Shown one piece after another: positions 5,526 through 15,200 of a stretch of 19,068 nucleotides of DNA (positions are counted from its first letter, which is position 1; every line of letters begins with the position of its first letter). The DNA lies in contig DASPJR010000147.1 of the NCBI GenBank assembly GCA_035628505.1, forward strand, positions 1 through 19,068. The letters are read 5' to 3'. The translations under genes were made by a program, and so were the position numbers. Under the pieces are notes generated by a model. The model worked only from the letters and a program-made list of their open reading frames with translations. It was not told the DNA's origin and did no database searches. The stretch is from DASPJR01 sp035628505 (GTDB taxonomy: Bacteria > Planctomycetota > SZUA-567 > H5-PLA8).

Positions 5526-8009
5526 GTGAGCTGCGAGCTGTCCTTTGCATGCTCTTTGCCCAATGGTCTGCACGCGCGGCCTGCGACGCAGGTGATGCAG
5601 CTTGCTGAACGGTTTTCGTCGGACATTCAGCTTGTCAACAATCGCACCGGGCAGAGCGCCAATGCCAAGAGCATCCTCTCGCTGATTGCCGGCGACTTCC
5701 GGCAGAACGATCCGTGTACGCTCCGGACTTCGGGGTCTGATGCAGAGACGGCCGCAGGCGCTATTGCGCGGCTCTTCACTTCAGATCTTCCTGCTTCAGA
5801 GATTAAATTCGAAGAACGCAGAATATCAGACGGATTGCTGCCGCACTTTTTTCAGGAATGTTCGTTCAAGTTCATAAGAGGCGCGGGTGTCGTGCCAGGT
5901 GTCGCTGAAGGCAGCATCGACATTCTTCCGCCGGCGCCACAATTCGATCTGTCCAGCATTGTTGCCGGCTCCGTCCAGGCTGAACGAGCGTGTTTTTCTT
6001 CTGCGCTGGCAGATCTTCGCAGGCAACTCGAGGAGGAATCCGCGTCGGCGTGCGGCACTACGCGGGACATCCTGCGCGCGCATTATTCAATCGCTCGAGA
6101 CGCGGAATTCGAGGCCCAGGTTTTTGCCGCGCTTGAAAATCCGGGCACCAGCGTTGCCGCAGCGATTACCGCAGCAGGAGCCAGCATCAGCGGCATGCTG
6201 CAGAGGACCGGCAGCCGGGCTCTGCAGGAGCGTTGCGCCGATATTCACGACGTTTGCGAGCGGCTAATAGGCGCAATTTATACATTCCAAAAGCCGGCCG
6301 ATACTTTTTCACTGAAGGGCCCGACGATCCTCTGTGCTCATTCTATTTCGCCGCAGCGCTTGTTGTCGCTGGACCGGAAATGGCTTCGCGGACTGCTACT
6401 CACAGAAGCGGGCTCGACATCTCACGCGGTCATCCTGGCGCGCTCGTTCGGTATTCCGGTCATTAGCGGAATCGAAGCGTCGCAGTGGCCGGCAGCCGGA
6501 GTGAACGCCATCATGGACGGGCGGCTTGGTGTCTGCGTGCCGAATCCCGAGCCAATCGTGCAGACGTTTTTCGAGCATGAACGAAACGCGCTGCAGCGCC
6601 GCAACTCGCGCTTCGGTGTTGCCGCTAAGCCCGCCAGAACCTCTGACGGTGAAGTCTTCGACGTGCACGCGAATGTTGTGTCGGCGGACGGCGTTACTGG
6701 CGCGGTCAGTGCGGGAATGGATGGAGTAGGTCTGTTCCGCACGGAAATGCTTTTCATCGGCCGCGCTTCCGCGCCGGATGAAGCCGAGCAGTACGATGAG
6801 TATGTCCGCGCGCTCAAGTCCGCTGGAAATTCGCCTGTTACTTTCCGCCTGCTTGATCTGGGTGGTGATAAGACGCCTGCGTATCTGCGCACTCAACTGA
6901 GTGCCTTTACGACACTGCGTGGCGCGCAGCTTTACGCGCACATTCCGGGGTTGCTCCGCACGCAGTTGCGCGCCCTTCTTCGTGCCGCCACGGCTGGCCG
7001 CGCTCGGATACTGGTGCCAATGGTATCGAGTCCGGCTCAGGTCGGAGAAATCCGCCGCCTTATCAGGGATATCGGTTGCGAGCTTCGCGGCACAAAGGTC
7101 GCCTTCGATGGCAATTTGCCTGTCGGTGCGATGATTGAGAGTGTCGATGCTGCCGACGCCGTCCGCGAGATTGGCAAAGAGGCGGATTTTTTCAGCGTCG
7201 GCACCAACGATCTGACACAATCCTTCCTCGGAAAGAACCGCGAAACGAGCGACTGTGGGATCGAGCTCGCGAAGCATAAAGATTTCCTGGCTCTCCTGCA
7301 GCGCATCGCTGAGTCCGCGCGCGCCTGCGGTAAGCCGGTCACGGTCTGCGGTGAGCTTGCGTCGAATCTACGCAATCTGCCGCTGCTGATTGGAGCAGGC
7401 GTAACTGGTGTAAGCGTTCCGGCGCAGACACTTGCTGCAATAAAAGCCGCGTTGAGCGGCTATAGCGCACGGGCTTGCCGCGCCGCTGTCGTGGCACAAT
7501 CGTTCGAAGCGCTGCGCGCGATCGAACAGCCACTTCTCTGTCCCGAGCTGATTAATCTGGAATCCTCCAGCCGCACGCAGGCTGAGGTGATGCGAGAGCT
7601 CGCCAATCTTCTCTACAGCTCGGGGCGTACCGATGATCCTGAACAGGTCGAGGCCGCTCTTTCGGCGCGCGAGCGCGCGAATTCGACCGGCTTCGGCCAT
7701 GGCTTCGCCGTTCCGCACTGCAAGTCCGATGCGATCATACATTCGAGTATCGCTGTTCTGCGGGTTAAGGAACCGATTCAGTGGAACGCAATCGACAGCG
7801 AACCGGTCAGCACAATCGTTCTGCTGGCGATGAATGAAACGAGTGCGCAAAGCCGGCATCTGGCTGTGTTTTCTCTTCTCGCGCGAAATCTAATGAAAGA
7901 AGACTTTCGCACGCAGGTTCTCTCTGCGCCTGATGGTCCAGATATGCTGCGCAACCTGCAGGCGATCGTTGCGGGTGAAGCTGTGAAAACGCGAGTTGCT
8001 GCGGGCTGA
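5526..8009 (+). CDS. Fused PTS phosphotransferase HPr-EI-EIIA
   Basis: An 827-residue cytoplasmic protein holding the remaining phosphorelay in one chain, in the order HPr, EI, EIIA. HPr (about 1-90) has NGLHARPAT with phospho-histidine H16 and a regulatory-type serine at S49 in AKSILSLI. EI (about 115-650) has AGSTSHAVILAR with phospho-histidine H300, SVGTNDLTQS, and CGELASN with acid/base cysteine C608. EIIA (about 675-820) has TGFGHGFAVPHCKS with phospho-histidine H731. The domain order and length recall the E. coli multiphosphoryl transfer protein FryA rather than Pseudomonas FruB, which is EIIA first. The first glycine of the usual GG before TSH is alanine here, a mild change. The GTG start lies 2 bp after the EIIB stop codon, with AAAGG at 5515-5519. 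With EIIB and EIIC it forms a complete PTS from PEP to sugar. Confidence 0.95.
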   Translation: MSCELSFACSLPNGLHARPATQVMQLAERFSSDIQLVNNRTGQSANAKSILSLIAGDFRQNDPCTLRTSGSDAETAAGAIARLFTSDLPASEIKFEERRISDGLLPHFFQECSFKFIRGAGVVPGVAEGSIDILPPAPQFDLSSIVAGSVQAERACFSSALADLRRQLEEESASACGTTRDILRAHYSIARDAEFEAQVFAALENPGTSVAAAITAAGASISGMLQRTGSRALQERCADIHDVCERLIGAIYTFQKPADTFSLKGPTILCAHSISPQRLLSLDRKWLRGLLLTEAGSTSHAVILARSFGIPVISGIEASQWPAAGVNAIMDGRLGVCVPNPEPIVQTFFEHERNALQRRNSRFGVAAKPARTSDGEVFDVHANVVSADGVTGAVSAGMDGVGLFRTEMLFIGRASAPDEAEQYDEYVRALKSAGNSPVTFRLLDLGGDKTPAYLRTQLSAFTTLRGAQLYAHIPGLLRTQLRALLRAATAGRARILVPMVSSPAQVGEIRRLIRDIGCELRGTKVAFDGNLPVGAMIESVDAADAVREIGKEADFFSVGTNDLTQSFLGKNRETSDCGIELAKHKDFLALLQRIAESARACGKPVTVCGELASNLRNLPLLIGAGVTGVSVPAQTLAAIKAALSGYSARACRAAVVAQSFEALRAIEQPLLCPELINLESSSRTQAEVMRELANLLYSSGRTDDPEQVEAALSARERANSTGFGHGFAVPHCKSDAIIHSSIAVLRVKEPIQWNAIDSEPVSTIVLLAMNETSAQSRHLAVFSLLARNLMKEDFRTQVLSAPDGPDMLRNLQAIVAGEAVKTRVAAG

Positions 8010-8036
8010 CGACTGGCTTTTTCCGGAGGCTGTACC

Positions 8037-9047
8037 ATGAGCAGAATTGCAGTGGTTTTACTCGCGGCAACGCTCTCCACCTCCATTTTCACTGCTGAGC
8101 CGGCGAAGAATCCGGATTGGGTGAAGGTTACCGATAATGCAGGTTGGCAGGCGCGTGATTCACAGGGTGAGGTGGTCTTCAAGGACCAGCTGTGGATTCT
8201 CGGCGGCTGGTTTGATTCCTTCCATGCGCCGCCACGAGACGTGTGGAGTTCTGCCGATGGCAAGACGTGGAAGCTGGTGACTAAAGAAGCTCCATGGAAA
8301 CACAGCGATCTTCCCATGACGCTCACGTTTAAAGACCGCATGTGGCTGATGGGCGGCTGGTACAACGGGCGTCTGCCGGGACACAGCGCCAGCGCGGAAG
8401 TCTGGTCGACTGCTGACGGTGAAACCTGGGAGCAAACTACAGCAAAAGCCGGATGGTCGCCGCGGCTGGCCTCGGCTGTGGTGGTCTTCAAAGACCGCAT
8501 GTGGGTCCTCGGCGGAATCGAAAATTATTACTTCGGCAATCAAAAGAGCCTCAAGAACGACGTCTGGTCCTCTGCCGATGGCAAGGAATGGAAACAGGAA
8601 ACAGCCGAAGCGCCCTGGGCCCCGCGGGCCTATCACCAGGCGCTTGTTCACGATGGCAAGATGTGGGTATTTGGCGGAGGCAACTATGTTCCACAGTATC
8701 TGGCGCTGAACGATGTCTGGTGCTCCTCTGACGGAGTGAACTGGGAAAAGGTGGTCGAGAAAGCGCCGTGGGGTCCGCGGCTGTGGTTTTCGGCTGTGAC
8801 GTACCGTGACCACATGTGGGTGCTCGGCGGCTGGACCAAGCCGTACAAGAACTGGGGCGACATCTGGTACTCAAAGAACGGAAAAGACTGGACGCAATAC
8901 ACCTGCAAGGTCTCGTGGAAGGACCGGCACGAGCATTCTGCGTACGTGTTTCAGGACAAGCTGTGGATCGCCGGCGGGCACGCATCGCCCTTGAACAACG
9001 AAGTCTGGTCGCTCGAACTTCCGAAAGACTGGCCAGGCAGCCGTTGA
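8037..9047 (+). CDS. Secreted six-blade kelch-repeat protein
   Basis: A 336-residue exported protein. After a signal peptide (SRIAVVLLAATLSTSIFTA) the chain is six similar repeats of about 50 residues, each with the pattern P/GW-x-x-R...V-x-K-D-x-MW-x-x-GG...DVWSSADG-x-x-W. Examples are MWLMGGW, MWVLGGI, MWVFGGG and MWVLGGW. The double glycine and the spaced tryptophans are the kelch signature, and six repeats would close a beta-propeller. The last blade ends in NEVWSLELP and lacks the SADG turn. It follows the PTS gene by 27 bp, with GGAGG at 8025-8029. Kelch propellers bind ligands or act in sugar chemistry (for example sialic acid mutarotase), but no catalytic site can be assigned. Its place before two lyase-like genes suggests a role in glycan binding or conversion. 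Confidence 0.87.
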   Translation: MSRIAVVLLAATLSTSIFTAEPAKNPDWVKVTDNAGWQARDSQGEVVFKDQLWILGGWFDSFHAPPRDVWSSADGKTWKLVTKEAPWKHSDLPMTLTFKDRMWLMGGWYNGRLPGHSASAEVWSTADGETWEQTTAKAGWSPRLASAVVVFKDRMWVLGGIENYYFGNQKSLKNDVWSSADGKEWKQETAEAPWAPRAYHQALVHDGKMWVFGGGNYVPQYLALNDVWCSSDGVNWEKVVEKAPWGPRLWFSAVTYRDHMWVLGGWTKPYKNWGDIWYSKNGKDWTQYTCKVSWKDRHEHSAYVFQDKLWIAGGHASPLNNEVWSLELPKDWPGSR

Positions 9048-9066
9048 TCGCATCGAAAATTAAACT

Positions 9067-9071
9067 GGAGG
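9067..9071 (+). promoter_or_regulatory. Ribosome binding site deciding the first heparinase-like start
   Basis: GGAGG sits 5 bp before the ATG at 9077, which begins a clear signal peptide. The frame stays open upstream into the kelch gene, but that extension is out of frame with kelch and has no signal peptide. Confidence 0.75.
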
Positions 9072-9076
9072 CACAC

Positions 9077-12000
9077 ATGAGACTTTTGATTTTGACGCTG
9101 CTCTGTGCGTGCGGTCTGGCTGTGGCCGGCGAAACTTTCAGGCTGCAGGATTATCTTGGCCGCAGCTGGAAAAACGAATGCGTCACCTTCGCTTTGAATG
9201 ACGCACAGCTGCAGCAGGCGAAAGCCGGACGGGCGCTCACGGGTCCCGGCGGTGCGGCCGTCCCTTACCAGATTGTCTCGACGAATGGAGTATCAAGCGT
9301 AGCGTTCCAGACGGATTTGAATCCATTTGAGATCCGCGAATTCCAATTCACCGACGCCGCTGCCGACCAGAAGACTGATCTAAAAGTGGAGGAGAGCCCG
9401 GACAAAATCGTGCTCTCAAACGGCCGCACAGGTGTTGCCATCCGCACAAAGCTCGACGGCGGAAAAGGTCCGCTCGAAGGCGTCCGCCTGAACTCAGGAC
9501 TTTGGGCCGGGACATCGTTGCTCGAGAGCGACACTCCGCCGGCGGAATACAAAGTCGAAATAACGGCACGCGGTCCTGTTTATGCCGAAGCCGTATGCCG
9601 CGTGAAGTTTGGCGAATCAACCTGGGACATCGCCTTCCGCGTCTATGCCAATGAGCCGGTCGTACTCCTTGATGAAACCTTCAACGTCAGCGCTGCAAAG
9701 ATTAAGCACGTTATCGACCTGAGCCACAATTTCGGCCCCGACACATTGCTTCACCGGCGCGGTCGCGGCCCTTATCCCAGCCAGACCGGGGCCATCGCTC
9801 CAGGTGAGGTGTACGTGCTCGATCCATGGCTGCATTGGTGGGAGCGCGACCGTCAGGGACAATGTTTCGCTCTTTATAAGAACGCCGGCAGCACCTTGAA
9901 CGACGCAGCGCAGCAGACGCCTGTGGACATGCTGTCCGTGGCCGCGCGTGAATCCGGTGCGTGGGTCGACCCGTCCATTCCCAAGAATCAGCGTGCGCCG
10001 AGCCAGATCTTCGTCACGAAAAATGGCGAGACGCTCAGCATGGCCATGCAGCTCAAGCGCGGCGTTCGCAAATGGATGTTCAGCGCCTTGAACGCACGCG
10101 AATGCCTCGCGCCGTTCAAAGGCCAACCCTCCATTCCAGGCATCAGCCTTGCCGATGCCATGATGATCAAGCATGGACAGTTCCCGTTGGACTCAGTCAT
10201 CAAGTACACCTTGAAATGGCCCAGCGAGCAGACCACGTATCCCCGGCTGTTCGTCACAAAGGAAGGCCTGCCAGAGCTGCGCAAAAACATTCCCAAGCCG
10301 GAAATCTATACGGCTCGCGTTGCAGACTTCCGGCAGGGCAAGTTCAGCCAATACTCCCTGGACGGAATAGTCACGCCGACCTCCGTTTACTTCGTGACCG
10401 GTGATGAAGGTGTTGCCAGGAACATTGCAGAGAATGCAGTCCCGATGATGCAGACGGCTGTGGACGCTTACCTGAACCAGCCCGAACTGCCGCTCGGCGT
10501 GGCGCCTCACGTTCAACAGAGTGTGGCAACATATCTTGCCATGGCGGACGGCGGGCTTGCGTACGAAAAAATAGCCCCGGAAATTCGTGAGCGCCTGCTC
10601 GCGCAGATCGCCTTCCTCGGTTACGTGTTCGACAGCCCCAACTACTGGTCGCCGGTGCGCGGTTACCGCGCCAATCCGAATATGACCACCGCGGTCAATG
10701 GCTACAAGATGATGGTCGCATGCCTTCTGCCGTCGCATCCCAAAGCAAAGGACTGGGCGAGCGATGCACTGACCGAGCTCAAGCACCAGCTCACCAATTG
10801 GTCCGACGAAAACGGCGGCTGGCTTGAAGCGCCGCACTACGCCGCCGCAGGTTTCGATCAACTCGTCGCAAGCCTGATGATGGCTAAAAATGCCGGGCTC
10901 GATGATTCGCTTTACCATCCGCGCCTGAAGAAAATCGCCGAATGGTTTGCCAAGATTTCTACTCCGCCGGATTCGCGCCTGGCCGGAACGCGGCACCTGC
11001 CACCCATCGGAAACACCTATCTGACAGAGCCCAGCGGAATTTTCGGAACAATGGCGAACCTCTGGAAAGACCGTGATCCGGAATTTGCAGCCTCGATGCA
11101 GTGGATGTTCGAGCAGCACCGCTCATGGCCGCACGCCTGCATCGGCGGCGGTTATCCGGGAATGATCGGCTGCAACGGCATTTACAGAGGATCCACGATC
11201 GCGCCCAAAGCACCGGCGTATGGCAGTGAACTGTTCCCGAAGACCGGCGTGATGCTGCGTGATGTCTTTCCGGCTGAGCGCGAGACGCAGCTGCACCTGA
11301 TCGCGGGCACCAATCACGAGCACTACGATGATGATTCGGGCAGCATCACCCTCTGGGGGCTCGGACGAGTCATCGCGGATGACTTTGGCTACTACGGCAT
11401 GGCTCCTCAGAACGACCATAGCCTGGTGATGGCGCCTGGCGTGGGTGGAGTCATGAAGGTGGATGCATTCAGCACCTCCGCAAACCTGGATTACGTTCAC
11501 GGCGTAAAAGGGCCATGGACACGCCAGATCGCGTTCGTGAAATCCAAGGACGCGAATTGCTCGCCCTATTTCGTCATCGCCGACACCATGTCCAAACCGA
11601 CGAATTTCACCTGGCTGCTCTGGCTGGTGGCGCGCAACGTTGCGCTGGGGAAACGCGAGGACGACCTGGCCAAGGAAGCCGCAGAGTTCAAAGGCTCCGT
11701 GCTCGAAGACGGCACCGCCATGGACCCGCGGTTCTCTCAGGCTTCTGAATCCGCGCGGGCGCTGATGGTCGGGCGCGAAGACGTCGACATGGACATCGTT
11801 GCGCTTACGCCTTCGGCCTTCACGCTGCGGACTGAAAAGAAAACGCGCCGCGCCAACGCCGGACTCGATTCAAACTTCAAGCAGAGCCAGATGGATTCGA
11901 CACAGATCGGCCTGGTTGCCGAAAGCAAGCAGGGCGGGGGATTCACCGTGCTGCTGTACCCCCGGCTGAAAACCCAGGCGGCGCCGGTTGTCAGTGTTCT

Positions 12001-12202
12001 ATGCGACGGCGCAGGAGCGAAGATCCAAACGGCGGCGGGGACCGACTACGTGTTTCTCAGTAACTCGCCCGTCACGTTCAAGGAGGGCGACGTGTCTTTC
12101 TCCGGAACATCCGGCTTGATCCAGATCCGTGGCGACAAGGCGACGCTTTCTCTCGGCGCCGCCGGAACGATTTCAGCGCGCGGAAATGAACTGAAAAAGT
12201 GA
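9077..12202 (+). CDS. Secreted heparinase II/III-like protein 1 (probable polysaccharide lyase)
   Basis: A 1041-residue exported protein starting at the ATG at 9077 with signal peptide MRLLILTLLCACGLAVAG. The first 450 residues are strand-rich and of unknown role. A helical toroid follows (about 460-700) containing NGGWLEAPHY with candidate catalytic tyrosine Y588. Then comes a beta-sandwich with NHEHYDDDSGS (H747, H749) and RVIADDFGYYG, the H-x-H...D-x-G-Y pattern of the heparinase II/III C-terminal domain. Known members split uronic-acid-containing polysaccharides by beta-elimination, or act on alginate-like substrates. The substrate here is unknown. Length is well above a typical 600-750-residue lyase because of the N-terminal part. 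The next gene is a diverged paralogue, sharing the DYxGR...F/YAL start and the final DYVF...GDVSF...G block. Confidence 0.78.
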   Translation: MRLLILTLLCACGLAVAGETFRLQDYLGRSWKNECVTFALNDAQLQQAKAGRALTGPGGAAVPYQIVSTNGVSSVAFQTDLNPFEIREFQFTDAAADQKTDLKVEESPDKIVLSNGRTGVAIRTKLDGGKGPLEGVRLNSGLWAGTSLLESDTPPAEYKVEITARGPVYAEAVCRVKFGESTWDIAFRVYANEPVVLLDETFNVSAAKIKHVIDLSHNFGPDTLLHRRGRGPYPSQTGAIAPGEVYVLDPWLHWWERDRQGQCFALYKNAGSTLNDAAQQTPVDMLSVAARESGAWVDPSIPKNQRAPSQIFVTKNGETLSMAMQLKRGVRKWMFSALNARECLAPFKGQPSIPGISLADAMMIKHGQFPLDSVIKYTLKWPSEQTTYPRLFVTKEGLPELRKNIPKPEIYTARVADFRQGKFSQYSLDGIVTPTSVYFVTGDEGVARNIAENAVPMMQTAVDAYLNQPELPLGVAPHVQQSVATYLAMADGGLAYEKIAPEIRERLLAQIAFLGYVFDSPNYWSPVRGYRANPNMTTAVNGYKMMVACLLPSHPKAKDWASDALTELKHQLTNWSDENGGWLEAPHYAAAGFDQLVASLMMAKNAGLDDSLYHPRLKKIAEWFAKISTPPDSRLAGTRHLPPIGNTYLTEPSGIFGTMANLWKDRDPEFAASMQWMFEQHRSWPHACIGGGYPGMIGCNGIYRGSTIAPKAPAYGSELFPKTGVMLRDVFPAERETQLHLIAGTNHEHYDDDSGSITLWGLGRVIADDFGYYGMAPQNDHSLVMAPGVGGVMKVDAFSTSANLDYVHGVKGPWTRQIAFVKSKDANCSPYFVIADTMSKPTNFTWLLWLVARNVALGKREDDLAKEAAEFKGSVLEDGTAMDPRFSQASESARALMVGREDVDMDIVALTPSAFTLRTEKKTRRANAGLDSNFKQSQMDSTQIGLVAESKQGGGFTVLLYPRLKTQAAPVVSVLCDGAGAKIQTAAGTDYVFLSNSPVTFKEGDVSFSGTSGLIQIRGDKATLSLGAAGTISARGNELKK

Positions 12203-12236
12203 CGACGCATTCGGGCAAACTTTCAGGAGCTACATT

Positions 12237-15200
12237 ATGAGCATGGTCAGGAACGTTTGTGTCGCACTCGCCTTCTTGCTTTCTGCGCTGCCAGCTTTGG
12301 CCGAGCAGGCGTTGTCGATCACGGATTATACCGGGCGCGGTTTCGCGCCGGATCTTGTTCAATACGCGCTACCCAAAGCGGTTGACCCCAAATCGGTGGT
12401 GCTCACCGACAGCAAGGGCCAGCCGGTGCCTGCGCAAGTAACACAGGCATCCGATGGTGCGCTGCTCAGTTTTATTGCGCAGGTGCCGCACGACGAAACG
12501 GTCAGCTGGAAATTCAGCACGGCCGGCGGCCAAGCGGCGCCAAAGGGCAGCGTGAAAGTTGAGCAGGCCGCTGGCGGGCTGGTTTTACGGAACGACCGGC
12601 TTTCGGTGACGATGCCGGCTGCACAGGAAAAAACGTTCACTCCGCCTGTCGCAGCGAAAACACTGCCCGCGCCAATCACGAGCTGGACCAGTCGCGGCAG
12701 CGCTGCAATGGGCGCATCACGAATTCTCACTGAACGCCTCGTAAAAAAGCTGCGCGTACATGTTCCGGTACAGGGCGATGTCTATTCGGACGCGCAGTAT
12801 GAAATCGAATGGGCTGAGGGAGGGTATTACCGCTGCACTGTCCGCGTGATGCATCAGGTTCCGCTCGCGACGGTGCGCGAAGAGTATGATATTGGAAAAC
12901 TGGACGGCAGCGATTTCTGGGAACTTGATCTGCTTCGCGGCTGGACGCCTGACACGCTGGAAACATCGCAGCCGTGGGGCAACGGCGGCGTGGATTATAC
13001 GGGCACGATCAAGCCCATGGACTGGCCCAGCCAGCGCAAGCCGTATACGCCGCTGGGCTGCGATAACGGGCACGCCGGCTACGTGGGCCTGAGCATCGCG
13101 GAGCAGATGAAGAGCTCCCCTGCGACGGCGCCGCTCGCAGGCGTAGTGCTGCTGCATAAAGGAGATTGGCGCCGCGCCTCGCCGCTCCAGATCTGCTCGG
13201 AAAAAGCCGGCGATCTGCGGATCCAGCTTCCGATGAGCCCGCGCCTGATCGGCTGGATCAGGGATGGCGGATCGACAACATCGCCGTTCGGCACGCATAC
13301 CTTTGATCCCGCTTTGCCTCAGACGTATTCGCGCCGTGTCTGGGGGCTGATGCTTGCGCCGGTCGAACTGCCAAAGGTTGAGACGGCGAAGTTCCGGCGC
13401 GACTGGAGCGATGATCCCGCCGACAAAGTGCTGCCTTTCGCCCGCGCACGCTGCATTTACGGAGTTGTCGGACTGGACCGCTACAAAGATTACATTCTCG
13501 ACTGGCCCGACAGCGGGATGAAATATCCACGTGCATTCAATGCAGGCAAGACCGCTGATCAACTAAGTGCTGAACTTGCGCAATCGTCTCTGCCCGACGA
13601 GGTCAAAAAGAAAGTCGCTGGCACGTTCTGTTCGTTTGCCGATCCGCAGCAGCGCGCCGGAATGATTGGAGCCCGCTTTCAGTCGGCCGTCGCTCACATC
13701 AAGAGCTTCGCTGGATATTTCATCAGCTGTCCAACGCCAAGCAATCACACGTGCTGCGGCGCCTTTGAAGGTGCGCCGGTTGCCGACGATGTGCTGGCCC
13801 AGCCGGAGCTTTCGCCGCAACAGCGCAAAGAACTGCGCGCGCGCCTGGCGCTGCTGGTCTACCTGTACCAGGAACCGGACGTGATGAATTACGGCAGCGG
13901 CATCCAGACGGGCAACTTGAACATGGACACCGCGCGATTCTTCCCGGGCATAGCCTACGTGCCGCTCGTTGGCGACCACCCGATGTATGACGCGTGGAGA
14001 AAACGGATCAGCGAGTACGCGGAGTATAAACTTGGAATGCAGATGGCACCGGGCGGCGGGTGGGTTGAATATGGCACCTATCACATGCATGGATTCAGAA
14101 TCCGCCACGTGCTGCCGGCACTTGAAGCGCTGAAGCTGCCCAATGCGGATCTGCTTTTCGACTACGTCAAGCAGGACATGGATTATTTCACCAACCTTCT
14201 TACGCCGCATGACAGCCGCTACGGCGCGCGCCTGATTCCCGGCTTGGCCAACAGTGAAGCGAATCTCTCGGATGCGTTCTTTGAGGCCGCCGGCGGGTTC
14301 GCGAGCAAAGATCCGGAATTTGCAGGATCGCTGCTGGGCGCGTGGATGGAAAATGGTACCCGCGCCCGCGACCTGGGAAGTATTCCATTGAACGTGAAAC
14401 CGCGCCAGCCGGAGCTCAAGAGCCGCAACTTTCCGGGTTTCGGCGTTATCTTCCGCGCGCACCAGGGTGCGGATGAAACGTGGATGATGTTGCGCAACGG
14501 CTTTCTTTGGAGCCACTGGTATATCGATCCGGGGCATTTCATCTGCTCGAGCCGCGGAGCGGTGCTCGTGCCGATGCAGCCGTATCAGTATTACGACAGC
14601 CCGCGGAACGACATCGACCTGTACAACACGATCCGCTTCGGCGATCCCAAGAATCAGATGCCATACGGCTGGCCCGACAGCAACATTCTTGACTGCTCGT
14701 TCGGCGGAACGGTCGAGTACGCGTGGTCCTCAACTGGCGTGCCGGACTGGTTTATCAATCCGGGCATTTCAGATGGCTTTAAGCCTCCACCGCCTCAATC
14801 CGGCAACAGACCCCTTGATCCCGCGTACAAGCAGAAGGAAGGCGCCTTCGAGTGGGACCGGCAGGTCTTCTTCATGAAAGGGGCTACGGCGCAGAGTCCC
14901 AATTACTTTGTGTTCCGCGACACGACCAAAGGCGAAGGTCAGCTGGCAAGCTATCTCAATCTGAATCTGCTCGGCCGCAAGAGCGACCTCAATTTCAGTG
15001 GCGGACGCGTGACTCAGAATTCTGAATTCCCGACAAAGCTCGACATCTTTTTCCCGGATCGCCCCGAGATCAAAGCCGAGCTTCACGAAGAGGCCCTGCC
15101 GTTTGCCAGCCAATTGAACGGCCTGCTGAAAGGCAGCCCGAATTGGAAGGATGGAAAGGAGCAGCACACCATTCTCCGCATCCCCGGTGCGCCGAACGAA

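Noticed and set aside
8816..9076. Extended N-terminus for the first heparinase-like protein, overlapping the kelch gene
   Set aside because: The extension is an out-of-frame reading of the kelch coding sequence. GGAGG at 9067-9071 and a signal peptide mark the true start at 9077.
10193..11119. Long minus-strand open frame of 308 codons opposite the first heparinase-like gene
   Set aside because: Antisense shadow of a well-supported gene, with no ribosome site and no recognisable domain. The same applies to the frames at 13563-14537 and 17775-18695.
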